Under the pieces are notes generated by a model, which was not told the origin of the DNA, searched no databases, and saw nothing but the letters and a program-made list of their open reading frames with translations. A stretch of 64,000 bases of DNA from Micropterix aruncella (taxonomy: Eukaryota > Arthropoda > Insecta > Lepidoptera > Micropterigidae), in the NCBI GenBank assembly GCA_944548615.1, contig OX155974.1, positions 806,001 to 870,000 of the forward strand. Direction: 5' to 3'. This document shows, one piece after another, positions 50,510-62,225 of the stretch. The first letter of the stretch is position 1; each line of letters begins with the position of its first letter. The position numbers and the translations under genes were made by a program.

Positions 50510-51101
50510 TGCGAAGGCCACTTCCAGCCCGAAGTGCCCGTCTATGTGCCGTCCCCCAAACCGCCCCCGCGGGCGCGTCCCCTGCCTGAGGACCTTGGTT
50601 AGGCCGTCCCCCACGAGACCGCCCCATGACCCATACGTCTGTATACCCCCTCACTAACCACTTAGTCCCCCCGACATCCTGTCTGTGTTTGGTAGCCTGT
50701 CTTTGTTTAACTTTAATCTCTGCTTTGTGTTTATTTTAGTATTATTTTTACGACTATTTCTTATCTTCTTTTGTTGTTATCTTCTTTTGTTTTTTTTATA
50801 CTGAATAAATGGGTTTTCGGGGTGGTACGGGGGGGGGGGTGGCTACCTTTCTTTACCCCCCGCGCGTATACCCTTCTGGTACGCGCGGGGTGTCGTTGCA
50901 TGATATCCCGGGCAGATAAGACGACCACCGTCGTTATAACTGCCCGGGCGGTGGGTGGGTTCTCCACCCTCACCTGCCGCCTTGAAACCACTAAACTGTC
51001 GGTTGCGCCAGATCCGCGCCGCGCCACACCGACCAGCGTGTCAGTTGTGGTGGCCGCGCCGCACCGACTAGCGTGTCGGTTGCGAGAGATCATCGCCGAG
51101 C

Positions 51102-51251
51102 CGCGTCGCGTCGGCCTGGGAGCCGGACGCGCCGGAACGAGCGACACCCGCCGCGTCGCGTCGGCCTGGGAGCCGGTCGCGCCGGAACGAGCGACACACG
51201 CCGCGTCGCATCGGCCTGGGAGCCGGTCGCGCCGAAACGAACGACACGCAG
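51102..51251 (+). repeat. 50-bp tandem repeat, three units
   Basis: Units share 'cgtcggcctgggagccgg' and 'gaacgagcgacac'. The array lies just upstream of the BEL/Pao gag fragment and may be part of its leader. Confidence 0.8.
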
Positions 51252-51308
51252 CCGCACGCCGCGCCGGGCCAAGCAGCAACCCGCCCGCAGCACAGCACGC
51301 CTCACTTG

Positions 51309-52150
51309 GATGAAGCAAACGCCGCAGCATCGCAAGGTGAGCCCAAGGAAAGACCGGCCGATTGGGAGGGAAGCCTCTGCAGTCGCGAGACCGGCATGAC
51401 GCCGCACAGTAGATGTCGACGCCGCTTCGCGGAGGCAGCGCAGCGTGAGCTCCGAGAGAGACAGCGAATCGAAGAAGAGATGTTGGAGCTGCGCCAGGAG
51501 AGTCTGCAAAAGCGACTCGAAAATCTCCGCCAGTCCACGGCCATCGAGAGAGACCTCATTGAAGCGGAAGAGGAAGAGGCTGAGGAAATGCGCAGCATCG
51601 GTCGATCGGTAGCGCAGCTGCACATACCGGTAGAAAAGCCACCGATACCGCAGTGGATTGACAACTCAAAGCAAGCGGTACTCGGTGCAGCTCGACAAAG
51701 GCAGCAGCAACGGGACGACGTGCAAGCAACGGCTCCAGCTGCGACACCGCACGCACCAACGGCGTGCGAGGGAATCTTGCTGCGGCAAACACTGCCACGG
51801 GAGTTGCCGATTTTCGACGGCGATCCAGAGCGATGGTTGATCTTCGTGTCGCAGTTGGAGCAGCAGACGCTGAGCCTCACACCCAGCGAGGTGCTGACAA
51901 GGCTGCAACGATGTCTGAAGGGCAGGGCCTATCAGGCGGTCTCGTCATTCCTATTTGACCCCGAGCAGCTGCCGAGGATCAGGGAGATCCTGGAGAGGAG
52001 ATTTGGCCGTCCCGACTTGCTAATCGGGCGCCTTATAAATCAAGTGCGCAGTTTGCGACCACTAACCAGCGACTCAACGACAAGCGAAGAGATAATAGAC
52101 TTCACTATCACGGTGGGCAACCTGATAGTGAAGCAGTTAACTGAAGCAGT
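51309..52150 (+). pseudogene. BEL/Pao retrotransposon gag, truncated
   Basis: Gag-like protein of about 280 codons. A charged coiled-coil region (RERQRIEEEMLELRQESLQK) is followed by the diagnostic block LPIFDGDPERWLIFVSQLEQ, LTRLQRCLKGRAYQAVSSF and RREFGRPDLLIG-like sequence (seen as ERRFGRPDLLIGRLINQV). The frame ends soon after 52140 in unrelated AT-rich DNA. No protease, RT or integrase follows, and no LTR pair was found. An upstream frame is open, so the true start is unclear. Confidence 0.75.
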
Positions 52151-52662
52151 TAGGTTTTTATGATAGTTAACATCTATCATAAAAATTGTAGAGCATAAAA
52201 TTAAGGACAAGTTTTCTTTCAAACATTTTTTCATGCGCTCAACCGTTTTTTGAGATAGAGGGCGGAGAGCGCACAGCGCTCAGCCATACATACTGTAATG
52301 CAAGGTCAACTGCGAACATTGATGAATGACATCACGAGATTTTATGAGAGTGGCGGTACATCAAAGATATTAAACGCGAGAATTAATGCATTGAAGCAGC
52401 CACTCTACGTTTGTCATTGGGCACCGGGAGCGCGACGGGATTGCACATGTTTTTCTTTGGGTGTTTCTCGAAATTCTGCAAATAGAGCCACGTTTATGCG
52501 GGGATCCCAGGCACAAAAGCTACAATTAATCGCGCATCACAAAATGACTAACGGAATTATTATTATTTAAATCAACAATCGAAAAAATTAAAAAGAAAAA
52601 AAACCCTAATGGGTTATTATAGAACCCATCTAAACAAATTTAAAAAGTCTGAAGTCCGGAGC
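52151..52662. other. No gene seen
   Basis: AT-rich, with a small hairpin (TTTTATGATAG / CTATCATAAAA) right after the BEL/Pao break. Confidence 0.4.
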
Positions 52663-52870
52663 TGGAAAAATGATATTTACACAATGGGCCCAATTGTGCT
52701 TCTTTGTGAACTAAAACTGAAATTAGTTCAAGCTAACGAGATAGAGCAATACGTTAAGCGGAATATGAAACAAACGATCGTCGAAAAAACTACCTGTCGA
52801 ACTTAAACTCGTCCGAATAAAATTGAACACATTTCATGCAGTGTTAGATTCGGATGTTTAACCTTTGGTG
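52663..52870 (+). repeat. Diverged relic of the zinc-finger unit 3' flank
   Basis: Matches unit A 3970-4140 ('aaaactgaaattagttcaag', 'aacgatcgtc', 'ccgaataaa(a)ttgaacacattt') without any zinc-finger gene nearby. Either an old unit fragment or an independent repeat that also lies inside the units. Confidence 0.6.
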
Positions 52871-52918
52871 GGTAGTTTTAATGCGAAAAAGTGACAACCG
52901 CTCATTTTACATTCCGCT

Positions 52919-53173
52919 CTAGCGTATTGCCCTGTCTCGTTCACACGAGCTAATGTTCTGGTGAGCTATGAGTGGGTTTGGGAAAAACTTGGTGTCGTCG
53001 GCAAATATAGCAAAATCTAATTCCATAATTGTTCTTAGGTTAGACAGGAATATACCAAATGCAATAGGACCCAGCACTGAACCTTGGAGGACTCCACTGA
53101 GGACTTTATGCAGTTCAGAATGACATTCTCCAACTCCCACTGTGAACGTCCTACCAGTTAGAAAGTCTTGCAT
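52919..53173 (-). pseudogene. CR1/Jockey-type RT fragment
   Basis: Reads GVLQGSVLGPIAFGIFLSNL and LDFAIFADDTKFF, the RT palm motifs of a non-LTR element. Only about 85 codons remain. Confidence 0.7.
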
Positions 53174-53903
53174 CCACGCCAGTATCTTACCACGGATTCC
53201 GAAGTGTTCCAGTGAGTCAGACGTTTTATAGGTACACGGTCAAATCTATACCCTTTGGGGAAGCAATTAAGTTCTTACTGCTCATCCAGACGATGGAAGA
53301 AAAACACAAATCCGAAATAAAAATAAATATTATATTTCAAATAATATCGACGCATCCTACGCAGCATAGGTAACACAAAATCAAGACGTGCTGTATACGC
53401 TTAGAACCAAAAAAAATACGGAAAAAATATACATTTCTCAAAATTTTGATTAACGACCTAAACTACAATCTACAAAAGGGTATATTGCTGTTAGAATTGA
53501 ACCGATTCAATTCTGGAATTCGATGGGAAATATAATACTTTTTCGTGGCGACCGATTGGAAGTTGCGGTTTATTTATTTTATTTATTTTTTGTTATTTAT
53601 TTCAATAAGTTAGGTCTGTGAGAGTGGCCACCCTTCACTAGACTCCAATTGATTGCGAGCGAAGGGTGGTTTTCATCATGAAGTTTTCTCCGTGAATGAA
53701 AGTCGTGGATGTCGAAGTAGAAGTATTTAATCAGAAGGTTGAAGTGAGTCGCCAGTTCTTAACGCCTTGATTGTTAATTCGCCGTTGTGTAGTAGTGTGG
53801 GCGCGAGGTGAAGCTGTGGTAGTGTGTCCGAAGTGTGTAGTCGAGGAGCGAGGCTTGACGATTGGTATCTCGGATAATGCAGGTACTGCTTGATAATAAA
53901 GCG
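53174..53903. other. No gene seen
   Basis: Mixed AT-rich sequence. Short frames only. Confidence 0.4.
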
Positions 53904-54064
53904 TAGTCGCGATAACTGTCCACTGAGGGGACGATGAAGATGTGTAGCGCGATAACTATCCGCCAAGGAAATGATGCAGAGGTGTAGCACGATACTTGTC
54001 CACCAAGGGAATGATGCAGAGGTGTAGCACGATACTTGTCCAACAAGGGAATGATGGCGATCGA
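53904..54064 (+). repeat. 40-bp minisatellite, four units
   Basis: Units with 'gtagc(a/g)cgata(a/c)t' and 'tgtccaccaagggaatgatg' at about 53904, 53944, 53983 and 54023. The last unit runs into the target duplication of the neighbouring LINE. Confidence 0.75.
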
Positions 54065-54206
54065 ATCAACGAATCAACGAACTCAGTCGACAGGCCATTT
54101 AGAACGGCCTGTGACGTCTACCACTAGGCATTTTGCCTTTTCGTGGGGCTTCTCTTGAATCGGGCCCATAGGCCCGGCTTTCATGAGTATGGCGTCTCAG
54201 GGCTAT

Positions 54207-56331
54207 TCACCCTGAGGCAGACTTCAATAAGTATGCTTCTCTCGAGGCACGAGGCAGGTCTGTCTGAAGGACCATATTCAGCAGCCTGGTGTTCTCCTCC
54301 TTCGTGCCGATTTGACACGCGCGAACGAGTTCCAGCAGCTGAATTACGTTCAACAAGACCAGCTCGTCGCTCTCGAGGCAGCGCATCTCGTCCAGGTATT
54401 CTTCTGGATATTCTGGCATTTCTGGCTGGGGTTGTGGGGGTGGTGTAATCGCACTTTCTTCGTCCGTTTGCGTGCATGCGGACGCTGTGGTTGCTGTGGG
54501 CGTTTGGGAGCTGGTGGACTGGGCGGTCGCCTCGACCTCCATCCCCTCCTCCTGCTGCGGATGGGGCCCTGTTGACTGCTGCTGCAGTGGCTTCGAGCGG
54601 CGTCGCCGGTTCTTCCTCTCCACAGCTGGCTGCTGTGGAGTGGCCGGCGGCGCCGGCTTTTTCCTCCACGACAAGGGCTCCGTAGGGGCGGCGGCAGGCT
54701 GAGACTTCCTCGGCGCTGGGCGTGGAGGAGGCGACGAAGGCGCGGCGGCGGTCGAGGCGCCCGGTGAGGCGCTTCGCGGTGCTGCTCGCGGAGGAGCGGT
54801 GGCTGCTGCACGCGGAGCACCCTGCTGCTTCCGCGTCGTCTGGCGGATTTCCGCTAGGAAACTGGGGCAGCGCCGGTTGTTGGCGGGGTGCTCCTGCCCG
54901 CAGTTTCCACAGGTTGCTCGGGCGGTCTTTGGCCGAGGGCAGTTTTTGGCAGCGTGCTCCTCGCCGCAGCAAACCCATTCACTCCTCCTTTGAAGCCATA
55001 GAATTTGAGATGCGGAAATTGCGGGTTTAGATAATTCTTAAAGGAAAGAGTTGATTATTTTTCTGGAAAGACCAAGATCTTTAGAGGTGAAACAGAGATT
55101 CGGCTGGCAGGCCAAAAGCGCCAACTTCCACCGCGTGAAGGTGAACAGTGAAGCCGTTCCGGGTGTGGGCATTTGCAAAATCATGGTATTTATTTAATTT
55201 ATACTCATGTTATTTTGGGATATTTGATTCCCATGGAACAGTTAATTCTTAGACAATAAGGGCCATCTTCCGAGATAAGAGAGTAAAGAGTTATATCTGG
55301 ACGGAACGCTGTGCATCCGAGACTTTCAGGGAATTTATACTGCTTAGAGATCGAATCGACCTCCAGAATCCAATCTGAAACTTTCTCGATTATTGAGAAG
55401 GGCTTTGTAGTGTTTTTTGACTTTAGAGCCATCCCGCACAAACTGTATTGGAGGTTTGGAGGGTAATGTAAAACCCTAGCTGGCAGTTGTGGCTGCTGTG
55501 CCGGAACTTTTGACAGCGGTGGCACTGCTTAGGCCCGTTCCGGCCTCTCCAGCTCTCGATGTTGACGGGCAGGTACCAGATATCCGGGAGACTGTATACC
55601 TTGCGCCAGCCCTCGTTCTTTCGAATGACAACGAAGAACAGCGCGCGCCGCCCTCCATGGATCAGGCGCGCGTACGTCGCTTCGATGTCTTTAGCCGCCA
55701 GCCCTTCGATGACCTCCTGCTGGGTGGTGTTAGCCGGGAGGCCCCGAATGGCTATCTTGGCGTCCTTTTCTATCGGCGGCGTGTAGGTGTGCCACGCCAC
55801 CGAGTTGCCAAGGGTGTGAAGGTAGGCCTGGACGACGCGGTACTCTGCGTCGTCGGCCGGGCGGAATCTGAGGCCGCCGCCGCGTCCGAGCCGTGCGACG
55901 TTCGGCGCGCGCCCCAACTTCGCGCGGAGAGCCTTCAGGTGGTCGGGCCACCTATCGAGCTTGTCCACGACAATGGGTCGGGGGCGCGGCGCCTGCTTCG
56001 GCAGAAGCGGCGCGGGCGGCAATGGTGCTGGGGCCGCATCGCTGCGGCACGGCGTCGGGCTTTTCCTCGCCGCTAGTTGGGCGTAGGTAGGCTCGTCTTC
56101 GGTGTCCGAGGGTACCGGCGAGCCGAAGATCTGTTGATGATCGACGAAGGAGTCAGGGGAGTCGGCTCGGCGGCGCTGCGACTCCCTCTGCCGCTCATCT
56201 TCTGGAGACGCGGGGTCTCTCACGCGTTTCCTCGGTGTCGCGATCGGAATGAGTGGCATGTCCAGGCCCCTAGTCACTGGTGGGCTGTGCGGGGCGGCAG
56301 CAGCTTCGGCGGAGTTGGCAGCAGACTGCAT
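54207..56331 (-). pseudogene. gag (ORF1) of the ORF1-only element, interrupted
   Basis: From MQSAANSAEAA at 56331 down to about 55484: Pro/Ser-rich head, gag domain (AKIAIRGLPANTT, LIHGGRRALF, NIESWRGRNGPKQ) and first knuckle CHRCQKFRHSSHNC. From about 54978 it resumes with CGEEHAAKNCPRP and CGNCGQEHPANNRRC, an Ala/Pro tail, and a C-terminal helical block ending at 54207. Apart from the foreign insert the frame is open. Compared with the 45-kb copy, about 20 bases between the first two knuckles are missing at the insert, so it is a replacement, not a clean insertion. Confidence 0.82.
54976..55483 (-). mobile_element. Nuclease-type LINE fragment inside gag
   Basis: Nearly identical over ~505 bp to 58558-59063, differing at only a few bases. 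It encodes a decayed version of the KQYKFPESLGCTAFRPDITL segment. No 3' tail or target duplication at its edges. Confidence 0.8.
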
Positions 56332-56759
56332 TTCGAACCGGAGATACTCGACGGCACGAACTTCACGGCGAGGACCGGAGACGGCGCACGACGGTCGACT
56401 CGCGGCGGCAATATTCAGCGCGGGTGGCGGAGCGGAGCAGGCGACCGTTCGAGACGGACGCCGGGCACTGAATGATGATGGCGATCGATTGAAATGTACC
56501 ACGTTTTATACCGTTAAGCGGTGACGTAAATAGCTATGAGTGGGATGCGACATGTGTATCGATCAGAAGAAATGACATGAGTCATCGCTTGCCTGGGCAT
56601 AATTTGCCAAATTTAGTTGGAAATTAACTGCAGCTGTCTCGTGTAGGTTTGAGCGAGTCTGCGGTTTCTATTCTGTGAAATTACTTTTTTGTTGTGGATA
56701 TGTTGGATCGATAGGGCTCCAACAGGTCTTAGCTAAAATTGATTGGACTATGAGCTGCT

Positions 56760-56849
56760 TCACTTGGCCTTCTTGGCCTCTTCTTCTAGTCGTTGCTTCA
56801 TGGATGCAGGCATTTCGGGTGGCGGCGGGCGCGGCATCCTCAGGTAAAC
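56760..56849 (-). CDS. Candidate terminal coding exon of a host gene
   Basis: On the minus strand a strong acceptor (poly-T then tttgcag, the tract lying at 56850-56870) is followed by 90 nt. These are open in phase 0: 29 codons and TGA. The peptide has a Pro-rich start (MPRPPPPEMPASMKQR) and a Lys/Glu-rich end (LEEEAKKAK), with protein-like codon use. I do not recognise it. No matching upstream exon is evident before the mariner and F1 repeats, so it may be isolated by insertions or be part of a gene beyond them. Confidence 0.4.
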   Translation of the reverse strand, partial: VYLRMPRPPPPEMPASMKQRLEEEAKKAK

Positions 56850-57078
56850 CTGCAAAAAAAAAAAAAAAAGTATATTTTACGAGAGGCTAGCCAAAACTTC
56901 GGGGAATTTGAATGTCGCTTGCGAACCATTGGTGGTACGACCTGCGGCCGCTAGAATGTGGCTAACAGTACTCATTGTGAATCAGTGTGCCAATGGCCGT
57001 GCAACTGAGTGGATGCATTGTTGAGTTTTGTGCGGTTGTGCAACATTGTATTTTAGTGTATTGGCCATTTTTCAAATG

Positions 57079-57420
57079 GCAGATTTTAAACAGCAAAGAC
57101 CCTGCATCAAATTTTGCTTCAAGTTTTAAAAAAACTGCTGTAGAAACCCGTTGCATGCTTGTGGAAGCATTTGGCGAGGGTGATATTGTGAAAAAATAAA
57201 AATAAAAATGTGGTGCAAACGATTCAAAGAGTGTTCAGGACGACCGTCAACAATCACAACAGCAGAAAACATCGCAAAAGTGCATTGTTGCAGATCGTAG
57301 ACGAACAATCCATGATGCTTATGCAATCGTACAAATGTCATTCGGGTTCTTGGAACGCATCTTGTCAGACAATTTGAGCATGAGACGCATTGCTGCGAAA
57401 TTCGTACCGAGACTAGAGTC
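57079..57420 (+). pseudogene. mariner transposase N-terminal relic
   Basis: Fragments in different frames follow mariner order: QRPCIKFCFKF, KTAVETRCMLVEAFGEG, CKRFKECSGRPST, and near the end ERILSDNLSMRRIAAKFVPR. Several stops and shifts make it dead. The catalytic domain is missing and the sequence runs directly into an F1 repeat. Confidence 0.8.
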
Positions 57421-58070
57421 TTCAACTACAGCGGGCGAGCCCTCCACCTCAAGAAGTTTTAACGTATAGTCGTTCTGTCTCCCTGAAGTGAGCGCAGAAG
57501 ACTTAGACAACAACAGTCCACCATCAAGCTCCGCCACAAGCCCGTAGGAGGCCAACGCCTTAACCGCGAGATAGCCAGGAGTGTTACCCAGCGGGCACAC
57601 CCTTACTTCCAATTAAGACCAGATTACTCCAGTCTCTCGATCGGTTCCGAGTTCGAGGTCCCTTGCGCGGTCCTCTCCCTTACGAAGCGGTGAAAAGGTG
57701 TGTACCGAATCTATAGCGGACAACGGCATCGGCTGTTCACCCAGGATCGGGTAGCCGATGGTCGTTTCAAGAGCAGTCGCCGTAAGGTCTGCGACCACCC
57801 CCGCTCTATAGGAAACAGTACAGCTTCCAGACTCCCCCGACTGTTAGTCAGAGTGCACAGTCGATTGGCTTACGCTGCACGGTGCGCAGACCGTCCAGGA
57901 GCGCCAGAAGTTTGATTCCTAGGGGAAACTAGCCCTGAGGCCAGAGTCCTACCCAGGCTCTTACTTCATGCGTGGAGGCCGCCGGATGGGTGTTGACCCG
58001 TGAGTGTGACCAACCCTGAACAGAATGGGTCTTCGGGGCCAACTCAGCAAGGGCCCGTTAGCTCCTAACG
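57421..58070 (+). repeat. Repeat family F1, copy d
   Basis: Aligns with copy b from its left 'agcgggcgagccc' edge to 'cccgttagctcc'. Confidence 0.7.
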
Positions 58071-58388
58071 AGACTGTTGAAGAACGACCAGAAAGAAAAT
58101 CGCTTAGCTGTCTGCAGTGAATTGAAAATGAAGCAAGAGATGACGCTAACTTCATATCCCCAACTTTCTCTTTCCCAAAATAAAATTTCAATGAAAGGTT
58201 GTCGTTTTATCATGATCGAGGAGATCCAGGAAGAAACGCTGAATGTGCTTCGAACACTTACACTTTCAGACTTCCAGGGATGCATGGAATCATGGAAAAA
58301 ACGCTGGGATCGCTGTATCGATACCCAAGGGGACTAGTTTGAAGGAGACGGTGGAAATTAGAAGTTACGATAAGGTATAATTAAAATA
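58071..58388. other. No recognised gene
   Basis: An 86-codon open frame (58077-58337, +) has balanced composition but no domain I know; it may be a retroelement scrap. Confidence 0.3.
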
Positions 58389-59230
58389 CAAACGGAGCTG
58401 CCATGGAATTCACCGACTGGAATCGCGCCCATCGTAATACTATTATTACTTTTCTGGGGGGTCAGCGGTGGATTCCAGACCAACGACCGGCTGTGGGAGG
58501 TTCAGGACAGCTATCTTGCCACATGTGGGTGAATGGGTTTCCCACCCATTACCACCCATTCACTCCTCCTTTGAAGCCATAGAATTTGAGATGCGGAAAT
58601 TGCGGGTTTAGATAATTCTTAAAGGAAAGAGTTGATTATTTTTCTGGAAAGACCAAGATCTTTAGAGGTGAAACAGAGATTCGGCTGGCAGGCCAAAAGC
58701 GCCAACTTCCACCGCGTGAAGGTGAACAGTGAAGCCGTTCCGGGTGTGGGCATTTGCAAAATCATGGTATTTATTTAATTTATACTCATGTTATTTTGGG
58801 ATATTTGATTCCCATGGAACAGTTAATTCTTAGACAATAAGGGCCATCTTCCGAGATAAGAGAGTAAAGAGTTATATCTGGACGGAACGCTGTGCATCCG
58901 AGACTTTCAGGGAATTTATACTGCTTAGAGATCGAATCGACCTTCAGAATCCAATCTGAAACTTTCTCGATTATTGAGAAAGGCTTTGTAGTGTTTTTTG
59001 ACTTTAGAGCCATCCCGCACAAACTGTATTGGAGGTTTGGAGGGTAATGTAAAACCCTAGTTGGCATGAGCCTTTGAGAGGTTTATTACCTCGCGAATAA
59101 CAGCAAGGACTTTGTCGTGGCGGTGAGTGTACCATCCTTGATCCAAGGTTACCTTGCAGCCAGCTAGAATATATCTAGCTATGCAAGGGGTATTGCTACA
59201 AAGGGGATATGAACTATCCTCGGCATAGCT
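58389..59230 (-). pseudogene. Longest copy of the nuclease-type LINE 3' end
   Basis: Minus strand order: a Cys/His segment with YILAGCKVTLDQGWY and HRHDKVLAVI (about 59230-59070), then a stop, then the PD-(D/E)XK-like region (FVRDG, FRPDITLYSL; 59055-58790), then the 3' UTR ending near 'gctccgtttgtattttaat' at 58389. Stops and the EDGPYCL... break show decay. Upstream Cys/His plus terminal nuclease is a layout I associate with a clade of non-LTR elements; I cannot name the clade. Confidence 0.6.
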
Positions 59231-59524
59231 CTAGCGAGCGAGTTTACTGGGGTCTGGAAGTGTATGCTGATAGACATTTAAATAAAATTTAAGCATCTCT
59301 GGCGAACAGTCATAGATCATTACCTTGCAGTGCATTGGACGCGGAATGCAAAAGCCTCCAATTCCAAGCATTCTGGCATTGAAGGCCAATAACTGTTGCT
59401 GTCGTAATCTCCCCGCAAGAGAGACTTCCTCAAGTCCACATCGCTCACGGTTGTACTGCCATACCCCAGACCAGTGCCGTTCTGGCTGATTCCAGTAAGG
59501 AACTTTTTGTGGAAGTCTACGCAC
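59231..59524 (-). other. Open frame, possibly upstream part of the same LINE
   Basis: 97 codons, protein-like composition (LAFNARMLGIGGFCIPRP, YLNVYQHTLPDPSKL). Directly upstream (in minus orientation) of the Cys/His segment, so it may belong to that LINE, but I recognise no motif. Confidence 0.3.
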
Positions 59525-59929
59525 TCTTATGGTAAAATTCCCTGAACTTTTGGATAGTTAACCCTCGTAGTAAACCTTAAAGAGTCCAGATTGAAAAATC
59601 CAAAAGTGCATTGTTTAAGAACAAGAGTGTATTCCAAGGAACCATCAGGTTCCTAATGATTCCATGCCGCTTGTGTGGTGTTGCCCAATTTTTATGTCAT
59701 CTGGCCTGCCCAAAACACGATTCAACTCTCATCTGGTAGCCTCCTCAGAAGGACTTAACCTGTCAGGGCCGATGTGAGCTTATACCCCGACTACAATCCT
59801 GCAGTTGGAGGCGGTTGGGATCAGAAGATAGTAGATTCGGGGGGAATACCTAGAGCGGAACTTGGCGGTCAGTTCACTGTCCTGTTTGCCTAATGGGCTC
59901 CTTGCAGTTGAGCCATTATGACCCACGTG

Positions 59930-60600
59930 TTAGGGCCGGCCGAACTCACAGGTCAACACCCATCCGGCAGCCTCAAGCAGAAGTGCGAGCCCGTGTAGGA
60001 CTCTGTGCCTGCGGGCCAGTTCCCCAGTGAATCGTAGTTCGGGCGCTCCTCGACGGTTTGCGCACTGTGCGGCATCATCCAATCGACTGTGCACTCCGTC
60101 CGATAGCCGGGGGAGTCTGGAAACGGCTTCGTTTCCTGTATAGCGGGGATGGTTGTTAACCGTATGGCAACTGCTCTTGAAACGACCAATCGACTACCCG
60201 ACACCGGGTGAACAGCCGGGCAAAGGACGCCTTGGTCTGCGATAGATTCGGTAGACACCGTATCACCGCTTCAAAAGGGAGAGGACCGCGCAAGCGACCT
60301 CGAACCTATGACCAATCGGGAGACCGGAGTAATCTGGTTGCAACTGGAAGTAGGGGCGCGAGTGTCGGCCCGCAGTAGCCTCCCCGTGCGGAAGGCTACC
60401 CCGAGTAAGGCTCGCGTGTCTCACGCCTCACGGCCGGTTGATCAGTTTCTCCTGGGGGATTGCCTCCCGGTGCTACTGGACGGTTTGCGCAGTTCAAACT
60501 GAATCACCGCTGAATATACGTCAGGTAGAGGCCGCGCAAGCAACTTCAGACCTGTGACCAGTCGGGAGGTTGGAGGTATCCTGATGGCTGATTCCAGACA
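59930..60600 (-). repeat. Repeat family F1, copy e, plus adjoining GC repeat
   Basis: 59930-60360 is F1 in reverse. 60361-60500 is the 'agtagcctcc..ggaaggctaccccg' block also seen at 22520-22640. A palindrome-like TGGTATAACGATCACATA...TTATACTAGCC sits near 60635-60665. Confidence 0.65.
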
Positions 60601-62225
60601 AAGATATCCTTCCAAAACCGGTAGTTATGCTGGTATAACGATCACATATAGTTATACTAGCCTGGGGTCGACAAATTTTACAATGCAGCGCAGACCTATG
60701 CCTATTTCTCTTTTCTTTAAAAAAAATGGTTTGAACCTTGACGGTATTGATACATCGGTCTCTAAGTTATATTTAGTCTTACCTACTATTCTCACATTAC
60801 TGTTGCAATATAATATTTTTTCAAAACGTAGGTTCTACTCTTTCTACTAATACACCAAGTATGATGATGACCATCCAATTAGATGTAGATCCAATAGATG
60901 ACCATCTAAGTAGTTATTAGACGACGAAACGAAGTCCGTAATATTATGGAATGTCATGTCACCGAAACTGTTCAATAATACCCTCAAAACGTATTAAAAA
61001 TTATGAAACGGATAGAAATACATATCCTAGATATAACTCATTTTATCTGCCGTTTTGAACTCCATTCGTTGAACTGAGCAGCAGACGAAATTCGAATTAT
61101 TAGCTGGCAAATGACAAAATTTTTATATGAAATTAAACCACGGAATAGCAGCAAAAGTTAAATTTAATATTAATAATACCTAACATTAATTATTCCACTA
61201 ATAACTACTATAACATATTGCAGAAATCACCACCTTTTGTAATTAAGGGGTTAGAGGAATAAAACCATAATAATATTGAACCGAATGACATAATATTAAA
61301 ACATTATGGATCTTATACCTATATCTTATAACTTATAACCATTAAACTTATCTTATAGCTCATAACTATTAAACATATGGAGATTACACCGCACGAAATG
61401 TGTTCAAATTTATTCGGACGGTTCGAGAGGTAGTTTTTATAGACGATCGTTCGTTTCGTATTCCGCTCTAACGCATTGCTCTAGCTCATTCGCTTGAACT
61501 AATTTCAGTTTTCGGTTCGAAACGCAATCGGTCCCATTGATGCTGTATCTGTAAACTCTATAATGTACTTTCTTACAGCAAAACATCTCTGGACTACAAA
61601 ATTTTACGAAAATTCCATAGAATATACTGTCAAATTGCTATTACCTTGGTAAGCAGGCCATATAATATGACCAATTTATTAGACTTATTATCCTTATTTT
61701 TAAAAACATTATATTTACATTTTCTCCGCGTCGTAACAGACTCCTCTCCTGCTCATTATATTATTTCAACTAAGATACAATAAATGATTTATATCCGAAA
61801 ATAAAATAAGTTAAACACGTAACAACTATTCGATAAAAACTAGGTTTCTGACTTACAATCCATAATAAACACACACACTTAAATCTATGTAAATTTAAAG
61901 GCATTAGAATTATCAATAAATGCATTTGACTGTTCCGTATAAATAACATAATAATATAATAAACATACACACTTAAATCTAGGTTTTTAAGCAATTAGAA
62001 TCATATCAGTAAATGCATTTGATTGTTCTGTATTGGCTGTTCGTAGATAAATAAAATTTCATAAAAAGTAACTAAAAAATAAAATGCATAGGTAGGTACA
62101 TACAATAGAATATACTACCTACTGGAGATCGCATTGTTCGATTTCATCTAAAAAAGTGTTCGTGCTCCACCGATGCACTATGTTCTGCTTGCTTAGAAGA
62201 CGAAGAGTACCTACTTATCAAAGGT

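Larger units (their letters stand above)
54065..56474 (-). mobile_element. ORF1-only Jockey-related element
   Basis: Bounded by a perfect 14-bp duplication ATGATGGCGATCGA (54051-54064 and 56475-56488). The minus-strand 5' end is CATTCAGTGCCCGGCG; the 3' end has GTTGATTC repeats. It has the 5' module, ORF1 and 3' UTR of the Jockey LINE at 43784 but no endonuclease or RT. The ORF1 is broken by a 505-bp foreign fragment (54976-55483). Confidence 0.85.
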
